This document shows, piece by piece, positions 1 through 5,550 of a DNA stretch of 5,550 bases. The translations under genes were made by a program, and so were the position numbers. The stretch is from Acidobacteriaceae bacterium. GTDB lineage: Bacteria; Acidobacteriota; Terriglobia; Terriglobales; Acidobacteriaceae. The stretch is taken from positions 444 to 5,993 of the forward strand of contig PLKU01000194.1 of NCBI GenBank assembly GCA_003140705.1. The letters are read 5' to 3'. Under the pieces are notes generated by a model. The model searched no databases. It worked only from the letters and a program-made list of their open reading frames with translations, and was not told the origin of the DNA. How positions within the stretch are numbered: the stretch's first letter is position 1; every line of letters begins with the position of its first letter.

Positions 1-2018
1 TCGGCTTCTCCATCAACTCGCTTACTCTGTTCGGCATAACCCTGGCTACGGGACTTGTGGTCGACGACGCCATCGTGGTCATTGAGAACGTGCAGCGCCA
101 TATTGCCATGGAGCATTCTGATCCCCACGAGGCCACTTCGCGGGCCATGGGTGAGGTCACCAGCGCCGTCATCGCTACATCGCTGGTGCTCATCGCCGTT
201 TTTGTCCCGGTCTCTTTCTTTCCCGGAACCACCGGTATTCTCTATCGCCAGTTCTCGCTGACCATCGCCTTTGCCATTGCCATCTCCGCATTCAACGCCC
301 TCACCCTTTCGCCGGCTCTCTCAGCCATGTTCCTGCGCGGCGAAGAAGAGCGTCCCCATCAGATGGACTTTCTGCATATTCGCCCCGTTTCGCGCATCTT
401 TGCCGCATTCATTCACGGCGCCGACGCTGCGGTTGCCTGGCTGGCCAGCACCTACGCCAAATTGATCCACGTCGCGTTGCAGTTGCGCTATCTTCTCCTG
501 CTGGCTTTCTGTGCCGGACTCGGCGCCACTTACTGGGTCTACAACAAGGTTCCCACCGGCTTCATTCCCCAGGAGGACCAGAGCTTCCTCATGGTGATTG
601 TGCAGGCGCCACCGGGCTCGTCCCTTGCCTACACGGGTGCCTTGGCGGATCGCGCCCAAGCCATCATCGCCACCAATCCCGACATAGCGGGCGCCTTCTC
701 CGTCATGGGCTTCAGCTTTTCCGGAGGCTCATCCAACGCGGGAATGATGTTTGTCTCGACCACGCCCTCTGATCAGCGCCGCGGCAAAGGTCACTCCGCC
801 GCAGACATTGTGGCCGATCTCTCGCCCAAACTCCAAAGCCTCATGTTCGCTCCCAACGGCGGCCTTGTCGCCATGTTCGAACCCCCCGCTGTCAACGGCG
901 TCGGCAGCTTCGGCGGATTTCAATTCATGCTGCAGGACCAGGGCAAGAACACCCTCGCCGACCTTGACCGCGTAGCCCACCAGATTGTCGGTGCTAGCCG
1001 CGCCCGTAAGGACCTCACTGGTCTCCTCACTACCTTTTCCGCAAACGATCCTCAGGTTCTGGTCACCATCGATCGCGAAAAAGCCAAGGCGATGAGCGTT
1101 CCGCTTTCGCAGATCACTACGACGCTCAGTGTCTTCATGGGTTCGGAGTACATCAACGATTTCGACTACAACAACCGTACCTACCGCGTCTTCGTCCAGG
1201 CTGACCAGCCCTTCCGCATGACGGCCAGGGACTTGCACAACTATTACGTTCGCTCCGACAGTGGCCAGATGGTTCCGCTGGACAACCTGGTCACCGTAAC
1301 GGAGAACTCGGGTCCACCGGTGATTACGCACTACAACCTCTTCCGGTCAGTTGAGATTGATGGCTCGAAGGGCCCCGGCTACAGCTCCAGTCAAGGCCTC
1401 ACAGCCATGGAGGAAGTTGCGAAGCAGAACATGATGCCCGGCATGACATTCCAGTGGACGGGTCTGACCCTCGATGAAATTGAATCCAGCGGCAAGGCGC
1501 TCATTATCTTCGGCCTGGGTCTTCTCGTGGTCTATCTCACCCTTTCTGCGCAATACGAGAGCTTCGCATTGCCCTTCATCATTCTTCTCGCCGTGCCGAT
1601 GGCGGTTCTGGGCGCACTTGGCCTTGTCTCCCTGCGTGGCCTTTCTAATGACGTCTACTGCCAGATCGGCCTGGTGATGCTCATCGGCCTCTCCGCAAAG
1701 AATTCGATTCTCATCGTCGAGTTCGCCGAGCAGATGCGCCGCAAGGGCCGGTCCATCTCAGAGGCTGCCATTGAGGCTGCGGAACTCCGCCTGCGCCCCA
1801 TTCTCATGACTTCGTTTGCTTTTATCCTCGGCGTTCTCCCGCTGGTCTTCGCCACGGGCGCGGGGGCATTGGGTCGCCGCTCTGTGGGAACCACCATCGT
1901 TGGCGGCATGTTGCTTTCCACCGTGCTCAACCTCGTCTTCATCCCGGTGCTCTATGTGATCCTCAGCCGTTTGCTGAGGCGCGGTGACAAGCCTGCCAGC
2001 AAGACAGTCGTGGCCTAG
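1..2018 (+). CDS. RND (HAE1 family) multidrug efflux transporter, inner-membrane subunit, 5'-truncated by window edge
   Basis: This is the proton-driven inner-membrane pump of a tripartite efflux system of the AcrB/MexB type. It would work with a periplasmic adaptor and an outer-membrane channel, neither visible here. The reading frame is open from base 3 and gives 671 residues to a TAG stop. By alignment from memory to AcrB, about 385 N-terminal residues are missing. The fragment begins in TM4 with the VDDA aspartate pair (codons 63-68), equivalent to AcrB D407/D408. Other proton-relay residues are present: the lysine of SAKNSILIVEF (1698-1700, K940), the first arginine of RLRP (1788-1790, R971) and the following threonine (1809-1811, T978). 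GFIPQEDQ (about 558-581) marks the end of TM7 and the start of the second porter domain. TM8-TM12 follow from about 1490 to 1970. The C-terminus is short and basic. All later domains are complete, with no frameshift. Substrate cannot be read from sequence; drugs, solvents or plant compounds are all possible for this family. Confidence 0.95.
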   Translation, partial: GFSINSLTLFGITLATGLVVDDAIVVIENVQRHIAMEHSDPHEATSRAMGEVTSAVIATSLVLIAVFVPVSFFPGTTGILYRQFSLTIAFAIAISAFNALTLSPALSAMFLRGEEERPHQMDFLHIRPVSRIFAAFIHGADAAVAWLASTYAKLIHVALQLRYLLLLAFCAGLGATYWVYNKVPTGFIPQEDQSFLMVIVQAPPGSSLAYTGALADRAQAIIATNPDIAGAFSVMGFSFSGGSSNAGMMFVSTTPSDQRRGKGHSAADIVADLSPKLQSLMFAPNGGLVAMFEPPAVNGVGSFGGFQFMLQDQGKNTLADLDRVAHQIVGASRARKDLTGLLTTFSANDPQVLVTIDREKAKAMSVPLSQITTTLSVFMGSEYINDFDYNNRTYRVFVQADQPFRMTARDLHNYYVRSDSGQMVPLDNLVTVTENSGPPVITHYNLFRSVEIDGSKGPGYSSSQGLTAMEEVAKQNMMPGMTFQWTGLTLDEIESSGKALIIFGLGLLVVYLTLSAQYESFALPFIILLAVPMAVLGALGLVSLRGLSNDVYCQIGLVMLIGLSAKNSILIVEFAEQMRRKGRSISEAAIEAAELRLRPILMTSFAFILGVLPLVFATGAGALGRRSVGTTIVGGMLLSTVLNLVFIPVLYVILSRLLRRGDKPASKTVVA

Positions 2019-2037
2019 GGGTATCTGTGGTGGCTGA

Positions 2038-2067
2038 GTTGTAAATCAGGGAGTCTGATATTACAGC
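2038..2067 (+). terminator. Stem-loop 20 nt after the RND stop, possible terminator or mRNA 3' end
   Basis: The arms 2040-2049 (TGTAAATCAG) and 2055-2065 (CTGATATTACA) pair over 10 bp with one bulged base at 2060 and a 5-nt loop (GGAGT). Two more pairs (2039 with 2066 as G-U, 2038 with 2067) extend the stem. It begins 20 nt past the pump's stop codon, which fits a transcript end. No run of T follows on either strand and the stem is AT-rich, so it is not a textbook intrinsic terminator. It may only protect the 3' end of the message. Confidence 0.35.
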
Positions 2068-2146
2068 GAAACCGGCGATGGTGTGTCTCGAAGCAGCGGC
2101 ATTCAAGTTGACGCGACCCTCAGGGAGCGGCACCCCGCATGAAACT

Positions 2147-2179
2147 CAAATGGATACAGTAACCGTGGTTTCGCTCTAT
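2147..2179 (+). pseudogene. Possible relic of a PP2C/SpoIIE-type phosphatase 3' end
   Basis: Read in frame from 2147, this stretch gives Q-M-D-T-V-T-V-V-S-L-Y. The phosphatase encoded at 2883-4955 ends its catalytic domain with Q-T-D-D-I-T-V-V-S-L-Y. Eight of eleven residues match, and 17 nucleotides (2162-2178) are identical to the reverse complement of 2947-2963. The second metal-site aspartate of the DD pair is replaced by threonine. Upstream of 2147 I see no convincing phosphatase sequence, and an in-frame TAA lies at 2042-2044, so no intact gene is present. The frame runs on to 2404, but it then overlaps coaD antisense and does not look like protein. It could be a decayed paralogue, a copied fragment, or chance resemblance over a short motif. 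Confidence 0.3.
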
Positions 2180-2294
2180 AGCAATTTCGGAATTGGTGTA
2201 GACCGAAAGAACACAGCCAAGTGGCGTTTTCCTCAAGAAAACGGTACCTTTCGATGCTCTCAAGAAGTCTACGTGTATTCCGAAATTGTTCTAG
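2176..2294. repeat. Nested imperfect palindrome (about 119 bp), MITE-like element or structured RNA
   Basis: The outer arms 2182-2193 (CAATTTCGGAAT) and 2277-2288 are a perfect 12-bp inverted repeat. After a 2x2 mismatch, 2196-2203 pairs with 2267-2274 (six Watson-Crick and two G-U pairs). Outside, CTA at 2176-2178 pairs with TAG at 2292-2294. Inside, CGAAAG at 2204-2209 can pair with 2248-2253, and a perfect 7-bp hairpin, CGTTTTC/GAAAACG (2225-2231 with 2237-2243), has a 5-nt loop. Taken as terminal repeats, the 28-nt ends match at 22 positions. TCTA occurs at both edges (2175-2178 and 2290-2293), which would fit a TA target duplication. GC is about 46 percent by hand count over 2181-2300. 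No open reading frame inside looks coding. The gap as a whole (2019-2324) holds no gene I can support. Confidence 0.5.
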
Positions 2295-2324
2295 CCGCTG
2301 AAATTCTGTCCAGACACCGCGGAC

Positions 2325-2810
2325 CTAGGTCGTTCCAATGCGGCCACGCAGCCGCTTCAGCACATTGGGAGGCACCAGTCCGGTCACATCGCCGCCAAAG
2401 CTGAAAACCTCTTTCAGCATCCGTGAGCTGATAAACGAGTAGCGCCCGGCAGGCTGCAAAAAGACCGTCTCGATCTCCGGAGCCAAACGTCGGTTCATCA
2501 GGGCCATTTGGAACTCGTGCTCGTAGTCTGAAATGGCTCGGATGCCGCGCAACACCGCCATGGCGCCCAGCTGCCGCGCAAAGTCCACCATGAGCCCGTC
2601 AAAGGTTGCCACCGAAACGTTGCCCAGGTTCCGCGTTGCCTCCGAGAGCATCTCCACTCGCTCCTCGACTGTAAACAGCGGGTTCTTGACGGGATTCTTC
2701 AGGATGCCGACAGTCAGGTGCTCAAAGAGTTTCGAGCCGCGCTGAATCAGGTCCACATGACCATTGGTCGGCGGGTCAAAGGTGCCGGGATAGAGGGCTT
2801 TCACACTCAT
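2325..2810 (-). CDS. coaD: Phosphopantetheine adenylyltransferase (CoaD)
   Basis: This cytoplasmic enzyme transfers AMP from ATP to 4'-phosphopantetheine, giving dephospho-CoA and pyrophosphate, the penultimate step of coenzyme A synthesis. The product is 161 residues, the normal bacterial length (159 in E. coli). The nucleotidyltransferase fold is clear. The ATP-binding signature GTFDPPTNGH covers residues 9-18, with T10 and H18 at the active site. K42 is the substrate-contacting lysine. The RGIRAISDYEHE block covers 88-99 with R88 and R91, and YSFISS covers 124-129 with the nucleotide-binding serines. The ATG at 2810-2808 places GTFDP at its usual distance from the N-terminus and has a good ribosome site. 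It lies 72 bp downstream of the phosphatase gene on the same strand, so co-transcription is possible. It faces the RND gene tail to tail. No rsmD, a frequent coaD partner, is adjacent here. The TAG stop lies within a 10-bp palindrome (2322-2331), probably incidental. Confidence 0.97.
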   Translation of the reverse strand: MSVKALYPGTFDPPTNGHVDLIQRGSKLFEHLTVGILKNPVKNPLFTVEERVEMLSEATRNLGNVSVATFDGLMVDFARQLGAMAVLRGIRAISDYEHEFQMALMNRRLAPEIETVFLQPAGRYSFISSRMLKEVFSFGGDVTGLVPPNVLKRLRGRIGTT

Positions 2811-2818
2811 TGATGCGG

Positions 2819-2823
2819 CTCCA
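2819..2823 (-). promoter_or_regulatory. Ribosome binding site of coaD
   Basis: On the minus strand TGGAG lies 8 nt before the ATG at 2810-2808. This supports that start codon and indicates independent translation initiation even if coaD shares a message with the upstream phosphatase gene. Confidence 0.65.
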
Positions 2824-2882
2824 GTGCGATTCTACGTTATTTTGAACCCGCGAGACTGTACATGCGGAATGAAGAACACATC

Positions 2883-4955
2883 TTAACGTGTCTCTTGCGC
2901 CTCCACCCCACCTCGGCTGACATGCTCAGCCGCGCGTGATGCCACGTAGAGCGAAACCACGGTGATATCGTCTGTCTGGCCGAATCGCTTGGCGGTCTGG
3001 GCAATATAGCGCGCAGACTCGTTGCTGACTTGCTTGGTACGCTCAAAGCCAAAAAGCTCACCCTTCGGATTCATCGCTTCCACAACACCATCGGAGAGGA
3101 ACACGAGCCTGTCACCGCGTTCTAGCTGGAAGGTATTCTGTTCGTAGCGGGTCCCGGCGATCACTCCCAGAGGCAGGTTCGGCTCTAGTTCAAGCTCACG
3201 TCCGTCGCGGTAGGGGCTCAGATGTCCTGCGTTTGCGACCATCAAAGTGCCATCCGGGAAGATCCTCGCGCATAGACAGGTTGCAAAGCAGGGAGCCGCA
3301 TTCAGATCGGGGACTGCGCCGGGCGACGAGACCGCGCCGATCAGAACCCGGTTCAGGTGTTCGAGAACAGTGGCGGGATCATGGGACAACTCGTTGCGTA
3401 GAGCACCCACGAGCGTGCTCGAGTTCATTGCTGCCTGTAGGCCCTTGCCGCTCACATCACCAACCACGATCAGCAGGGAATCGTCATTCAAAGGAAGAAC
3501 CTGAAAGAAGTCGCCGCCGACTCCCTGTATGGGCAGATAGGCGCTCTCCAGCATGAAATTCTGATTTGAAGGCAGCTGCGTGGGAATGAGCAGCGCCTGC
3601 ACGCTGCGCGCGGCGGAAATCTCTGCTGAAGATCGCTGCTCTTCCTGGCTCACGCGGACAAACTGGTACAGGATTACAGCAATCAGGCTCCCAAGAAAAA
3701 CGGTATAGGCCACCGTCCCGGTGCCGAATTCGATGGGGCCAAGGTGGAAGCGGGGAGAGGCAAATTCCATGGGGATCCAGTGTTTGCTTGCCAAGTAGTC
3801 GAGAATCGTATCTGCGGAATCCGCCGTTGCGGCCAGAAAAAATGGGAGCAGCATCACACCCGCTTCTCCGCGACCGCGACGCAACGCTCTGAAGAGCAAA
3901 AAACATACCAGGCCGCAGAAAACCACTTGGGCGCAAACTGACAGCACCTCGTAAATCTGCTCCAGGTTGAGCAGGCTTACAAAAGGCAAAAGCAATACGG
4001 CAATCTGAACCCCTCGAACGGTTTTGCGCCACTCAATACCTGTGAAGCGGCGCACAAACTCCAACGTGATGGCCATGAAGGCGCGGCCCATAAACAGGCT
4101 GAAGATGCGATACACGCCGAGCGGCATCTGACCCAACTCAAACGTCGCGTCAGCCGCGCCGCCCGCCGCCACTGAAAGGCATAGCAGCGCCATCCACATG
4201 TATTCAGCATGGTGACGTTGCGACAGAAAGAGAGCCGCCGCAAGAAATGCTACACAGGCGAACAGAAACGTAACAACCATTGCGGAGACTGCATGTTCGT
4301 CCCACTGGCGATTTGTCGCGACAGCGAGCTTTCCGGCAATTTCGTCGTGCGGCCCAACTTCTACCTTGTCGAGCAGGCCACGCCCGATTTCAACGCCGGA
4401 GCCGGCCCAGGTTCGAATCGCCAGAACAGTTCCACCCGAATTGGTCAACGGAACGACCAATGGCGGAGACTGAAACATCGATGGGCTCTCCGTCATGCCC
4501 TTGGTATGGCCGGCTTCAACCCCATTCACGTACACCATCAGCTGTCCCACAGAATTCGGAGCAGCGATCAGGTCAAGAGGTGCGTTCAGGGATAGGCCGG
4601 TGATTGCCGAAAGCTGCTCCGGTTGCACTCGAATGCGATACCAGGCATAGCCCGAGTAGGAATCAAGCCCTTGAGAAATGAGAGGCTCAGTCAGGGTAAC
4701 CGATTGCCATTTTGAATCATCGAAGGCCGGATCCGCCCACCTGGGATCATCACCCGCCTGAAAGCGCCAGGGACCGTCGAGATTCAGAACAGCATGGATA
4801 CCCTGAACTGGCGCGGCTACAGGCACGCTCGTCGCGGGAACTGCAGAACTCTGCCCGGCCAGGCGCAACGAACAAGCGAGGAAGACCGCAAGCCAGCGGA
4901 ACTTCCACCGCGGGCAAACTGGTAAAGCCGCTCGCTCCTTGTTCTGCATTCGCAT
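2883..4955 (-). CDS. Membrane-anchored SpoIIE/PP2C-type serine phosphatase with extracytoplasmic sugar-binding-like domain and 7 TM segments
   Basis: This is a 690-residue sensor-like protein phosphatase, presumably removing phosphate from a serine or threonine of a regulator such as an anti-anti-sigma factor; no partner is encoded nearby. A basic N-terminus and hydrophobic stretch (about 20-34) look like a signal peptide. Residues about 52-200 resemble the jelly-roll ligand-binding domain of 7TMR-DISM proteins and glycosidases (LDGPWRFQ, AFDDSKW, GYAWYRIRV). About seven membrane segments follow between 222 and 432, then a short helical linker (about 433-455) and the PP2C-like catalytic domain (about 455-670). 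The expected metal-site motifs are intact: GGDFF (D482), GDVSGKG (D500), LSDGV (D622) and DDITVV (D662/D663). NAGHLSPY and LPLGV are also typical. An in-frame TGA sits directly before the ATG at 4955-4953, so the start is that ATG or the one two codons later; neither has a clear ribosome site. AAGGAG occurs inside codons 6-7 but no start codon follows it. The ligand is unknown. Confidence 0.9.
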   Translation of the reverse strand: MRMQNKERAALPVCPRWKFRWLAVFLACSLRLAGQSSAVPATSVPVAAPVQGIHAVLNLDGPWRFQAGDDPRWADPAFDDSKWQSVTLTEPLISQGLDSYSGYAWYRIRVQPEQLSAITGLSLNAPLDLIAAPNSVGQLMVYVNGVEAGHTKGMTESPSMFQSPPLVVPLTNSGGTVLAIRTWAGSGVEIGRGLLDKVEVGPHDEIAGKLAVATNRQWDEHAVSAMVVTFLFACVAFLAAALFLSQRHHAEYMWMALLCLSVAAGGAADATFELGQMPLGVYRIFSLFMGRAFMAITLEFVRRFTGIEWRKTVRGVQIAVLLLPFVSLLNLEQIYEVLSVCAQVVFCGLVCFLLFRALRRGRGEAGVMLLPFFLAATADSADTILDYLASKHWIPMEFASPRFHLGPIEFGTGTVAYTVFLGSLIAVILYQFVRVSQEEQRSSAEISAARSVQALLIPTQLPSNQNFMLESAYLPIQGVGGDFFQVLPLNDDSLLIVVGDVSGKGLQAAMNSSTLVGALRNELSHDPATVLEHLNRVLIGAVSSPGAVPDLNAAPCFATCLCARIFPDGTLMVANAGHLSPYRDGRELELEPNLPLGVIAGTRYEQNTFQLERGDRLVFLSDGVVEAMNPKGELFGFERTKQVSNESARYIAQTAKRFGQTDDITVVSLYVASRAAEHVSRGGVEAQETR

Positions 4956-4981
4956 TCAAGTGTAGAGCAGAAACTGGGAAT

Positions 4982-5001
4982 GAGACTGTTGCAGCAGTCT
5001 C
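4982..5001 (-). terminator. Small hairpin between recA and phosphatase gene, weak terminator candidate
   Basis: GAGACTG (4982-4988) and CAGTCTC (4995-5001) form a perfect 7-bp stem with a 6-nt loop. It lies 52 nt beyond the recA stop and 26 nt before the phosphatase start. On the minus strand it is followed by ATTCCCAGTTTC, which is not a real T-tract, so termination would be partial at best. It would alternatively lie in the leader of the phosphatase message. Confidence 0.3.
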
Positions 5002-5036
5002 TGACGTCCAGAATGGCTACGATGAAACTACGTCAG
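5001..5036. promoter_or_regulatory. Inverted repeat CTGACGT-22 nt-ACGTCAG, possible operator upstream of the phosphatase gene
   Basis: CTGACGT at 5001-5007 is the exact reverse complement of ACGTCAG at 5030-5036, separated by 22 nt. Half-site centres lie 29 nt apart, near three helical turns, which would suit a dimeric or looping regulator; this is inference from spacing alone. It overlaps the hairpin at 4982-5001 by one base and lies 46-81 bp upstream of the phosphatase ATG. I do not recognise it as a LexA box or other known operator, and no convincing -35/-10 pair is visible in the 98-bp gap. Confidence 0.25.
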
Positions 5037-5053
5037 TCGCTTCGATTTTGTTC

Positions 5054-5550
5054 CTAGCCCCTTCGAACGCGCACTGCCTCTTTGGCTTCAGTGTGCCCAG
5101 TCGGAGGCGCCTCGGGCACTTCAGCCTTCGCTGAGCCACCGATGTTCAGCTTTTTTCGCAGTTCGGCGTCCATCTTGGCAAAGATGTCCTTGTTCTCCTT
5201 CAAGAACCCGCGTGTGTTTTCGCGTCCCTGCCCAATGCGCTCGCCTGAATAGCTGTACCACGCACCTGACTTCTCGACAATGTTGTTCGCCACTGCCAGA
5301 TCCAGCACATCGCCCTCGCGGCTGATGCCTTCTCCGTAAAGAATGTCGAATTCGGCCTCACGGAACGGCGCCGCTACCTTGTTCTTCACAATCTTGACCT
5401 TGGTCCGCGAGCCGGTCACCACGTCGCCCTCTTTCACTGCGGCAATGCGGCGGATATCTACCCGAACCGACGAGTAAAACTTCAGCGCTCGTCCGCCCGT
5501 CGTGGTCTCGGGATTGCCAAACATGACCCCGATCTTCTCACGAATCTGGT
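5054..5550 (-). CDS. recA: Recombinase RecA, C-terminal part (5' end beyond window)
   Basis: RecA is the ATP-dependent strand-exchange protein that forms filaments on single-stranded DNA, drives recombinational repair and triggers LexA cleavage. The window holds the last 164 residues and a TAG stop. The first complete codon corresponds to Q194 of E. coli RecA, so the Walker motifs and about 193 residues are off the edge. DNA-binding loop L2 is intact with [16 protein letters not shown], then [33 protein letters not shown] and the C-terminal domain with [17 protein letters not shown]. The predicted full length, near 357, is normal. The last 28 residues carry four glutamates but end in a basic RVRRG, so the tail is not the strongly acidic one of E. 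coli RecA, which restrains DNA binding. The internal ATG at 5524-5522 is within L2 and is not the start. The phosphatase gene follows on the same strand after 98 bp. Confidence 0.97.
   Translation of the reverse strand, partial: QIREKIGVMFGNPETTTGGRALKFYSSVRVDIRRIAAVKEGDVVTGSRTKVKIVKNKVAAPFREAEFDILYGEGISREGDVLDLAVANNIVEKSGAWYSYSGERIGQGRENTRGFLKENKDIFAKMDAELRKKLNIGGSAKAEVPEAPPTGHTEAKEAVRVRRG

Noticed and set aside
729..1331. 200-codon minus-strand open frame inside the RND gene
   Set aside because: It is a frame opposite a strongly conserved transporter coding sequence, and its composition follows from GC-rich codon use. No recognisable domain.
2232..2266. 8-bp direct repeat CTCAAGAA at 2232-2239 and 2259-2266
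   Set aside because: Too short to be meaningful on its own. It lies inside the palindrome and is explained as well by chance.
2322..2331. 10-bp palindrome GACCTAGGTC covering the coaD stop codon
   Set aside because: Short, with no loop, and partly built from the stop codon itself. No evidence it is a regulatory site.
2078..2404. Plus-strand 108-codon open frame spanning the gap and the end of coaD
   Set aside because: It overlaps coaD antisense by 80 bases and crosses the palindrome. It has no ribosome site I can see and no family resemblance except the short phosphatase-like motif reported separately.
2841..2862. GCGGGTTCAAAAT-like stretch on the minus strand resembling a tRNA T-arm
   Set aside because: No acceptor, D or anticodon stems can be built around it in the 72-bp gap.
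3484..4032. 182-codon minus-strand open frame within the phosphatase gene in another frame
   Set aside because: It is rich in Arg, Ser, Pro and Gly, as expected of an out-of-frame reading, and lies wholly inside the supported phosphatase frame.
4935..4940. AAGGAG on the minus strand as a ribosome site for a later phosphatase start
   Set aside because: No ATG, GTG or TTG follows in frame at a usable distance, and a later start would remove the signal-like hydrophobic segment.

Overview
The window looks like chromosomal DNA from a GC-rich Gram-negative bacterium, most likely an acidobacterium. This placement is an inference from three things: the style of the large SpoIIE-type phosphatase (extracytoplasmic sugar-binding-like domain, seven membrane segments, cytoplasmic PP2C-like domain), the HAE1-type RND pump, and overall codon use. 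No ribosomal RNA or other definitive marker is present.

Layout, left to right. Positions 1-2018 (+) hold the C-terminal two thirds of an RND multidrug efflux transporter whose start lies outside the window. Positions 2019-2324 are a non-coding gap between convergent genes. It is more AT-rich than the genes around it and unexpectedly structured. It holds a stem-loop just after the pump gene, a 17-nt stretch identical (inverted, same coding sense) to the 3' end of the phosphatase gene further right, and a nested imperfect palindrome of about 119 bp. Positions 2325-2810 (-) encode CoaD, phosphopantetheine adenylyltransferase. Positions 2883-4955 (-) encode the 690-residue membrane phosphatase. 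Positions 5054-5550 (-) encode the C-terminal 164 residues of RecA, whose start lies beyond the right edge.

The three minus-strand genes run recA, phosphatase, coaD with gaps of 98 and 72 bp. They could be partly co-transcribed, but a small hairpin sits between recA and the phosphatase gene. Their jobs are not obviously connected: DNA recombination and repair, envelope-linked signalling by protein dephosphorylation, and coenzyme A synthesis. The RND pump belongs to a separate rightward transcription unit. It was probably preceded by the membrane-fusion subunit gene, which is not visible here.

The genes themselves belong to recognisable families. The least explained sequence is the 2019-2324 gap, where the palindrome and the phosphatase-like fragment abut. 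A small TA-flanked MITE-like element or a structured RNA are the two readings I consider.
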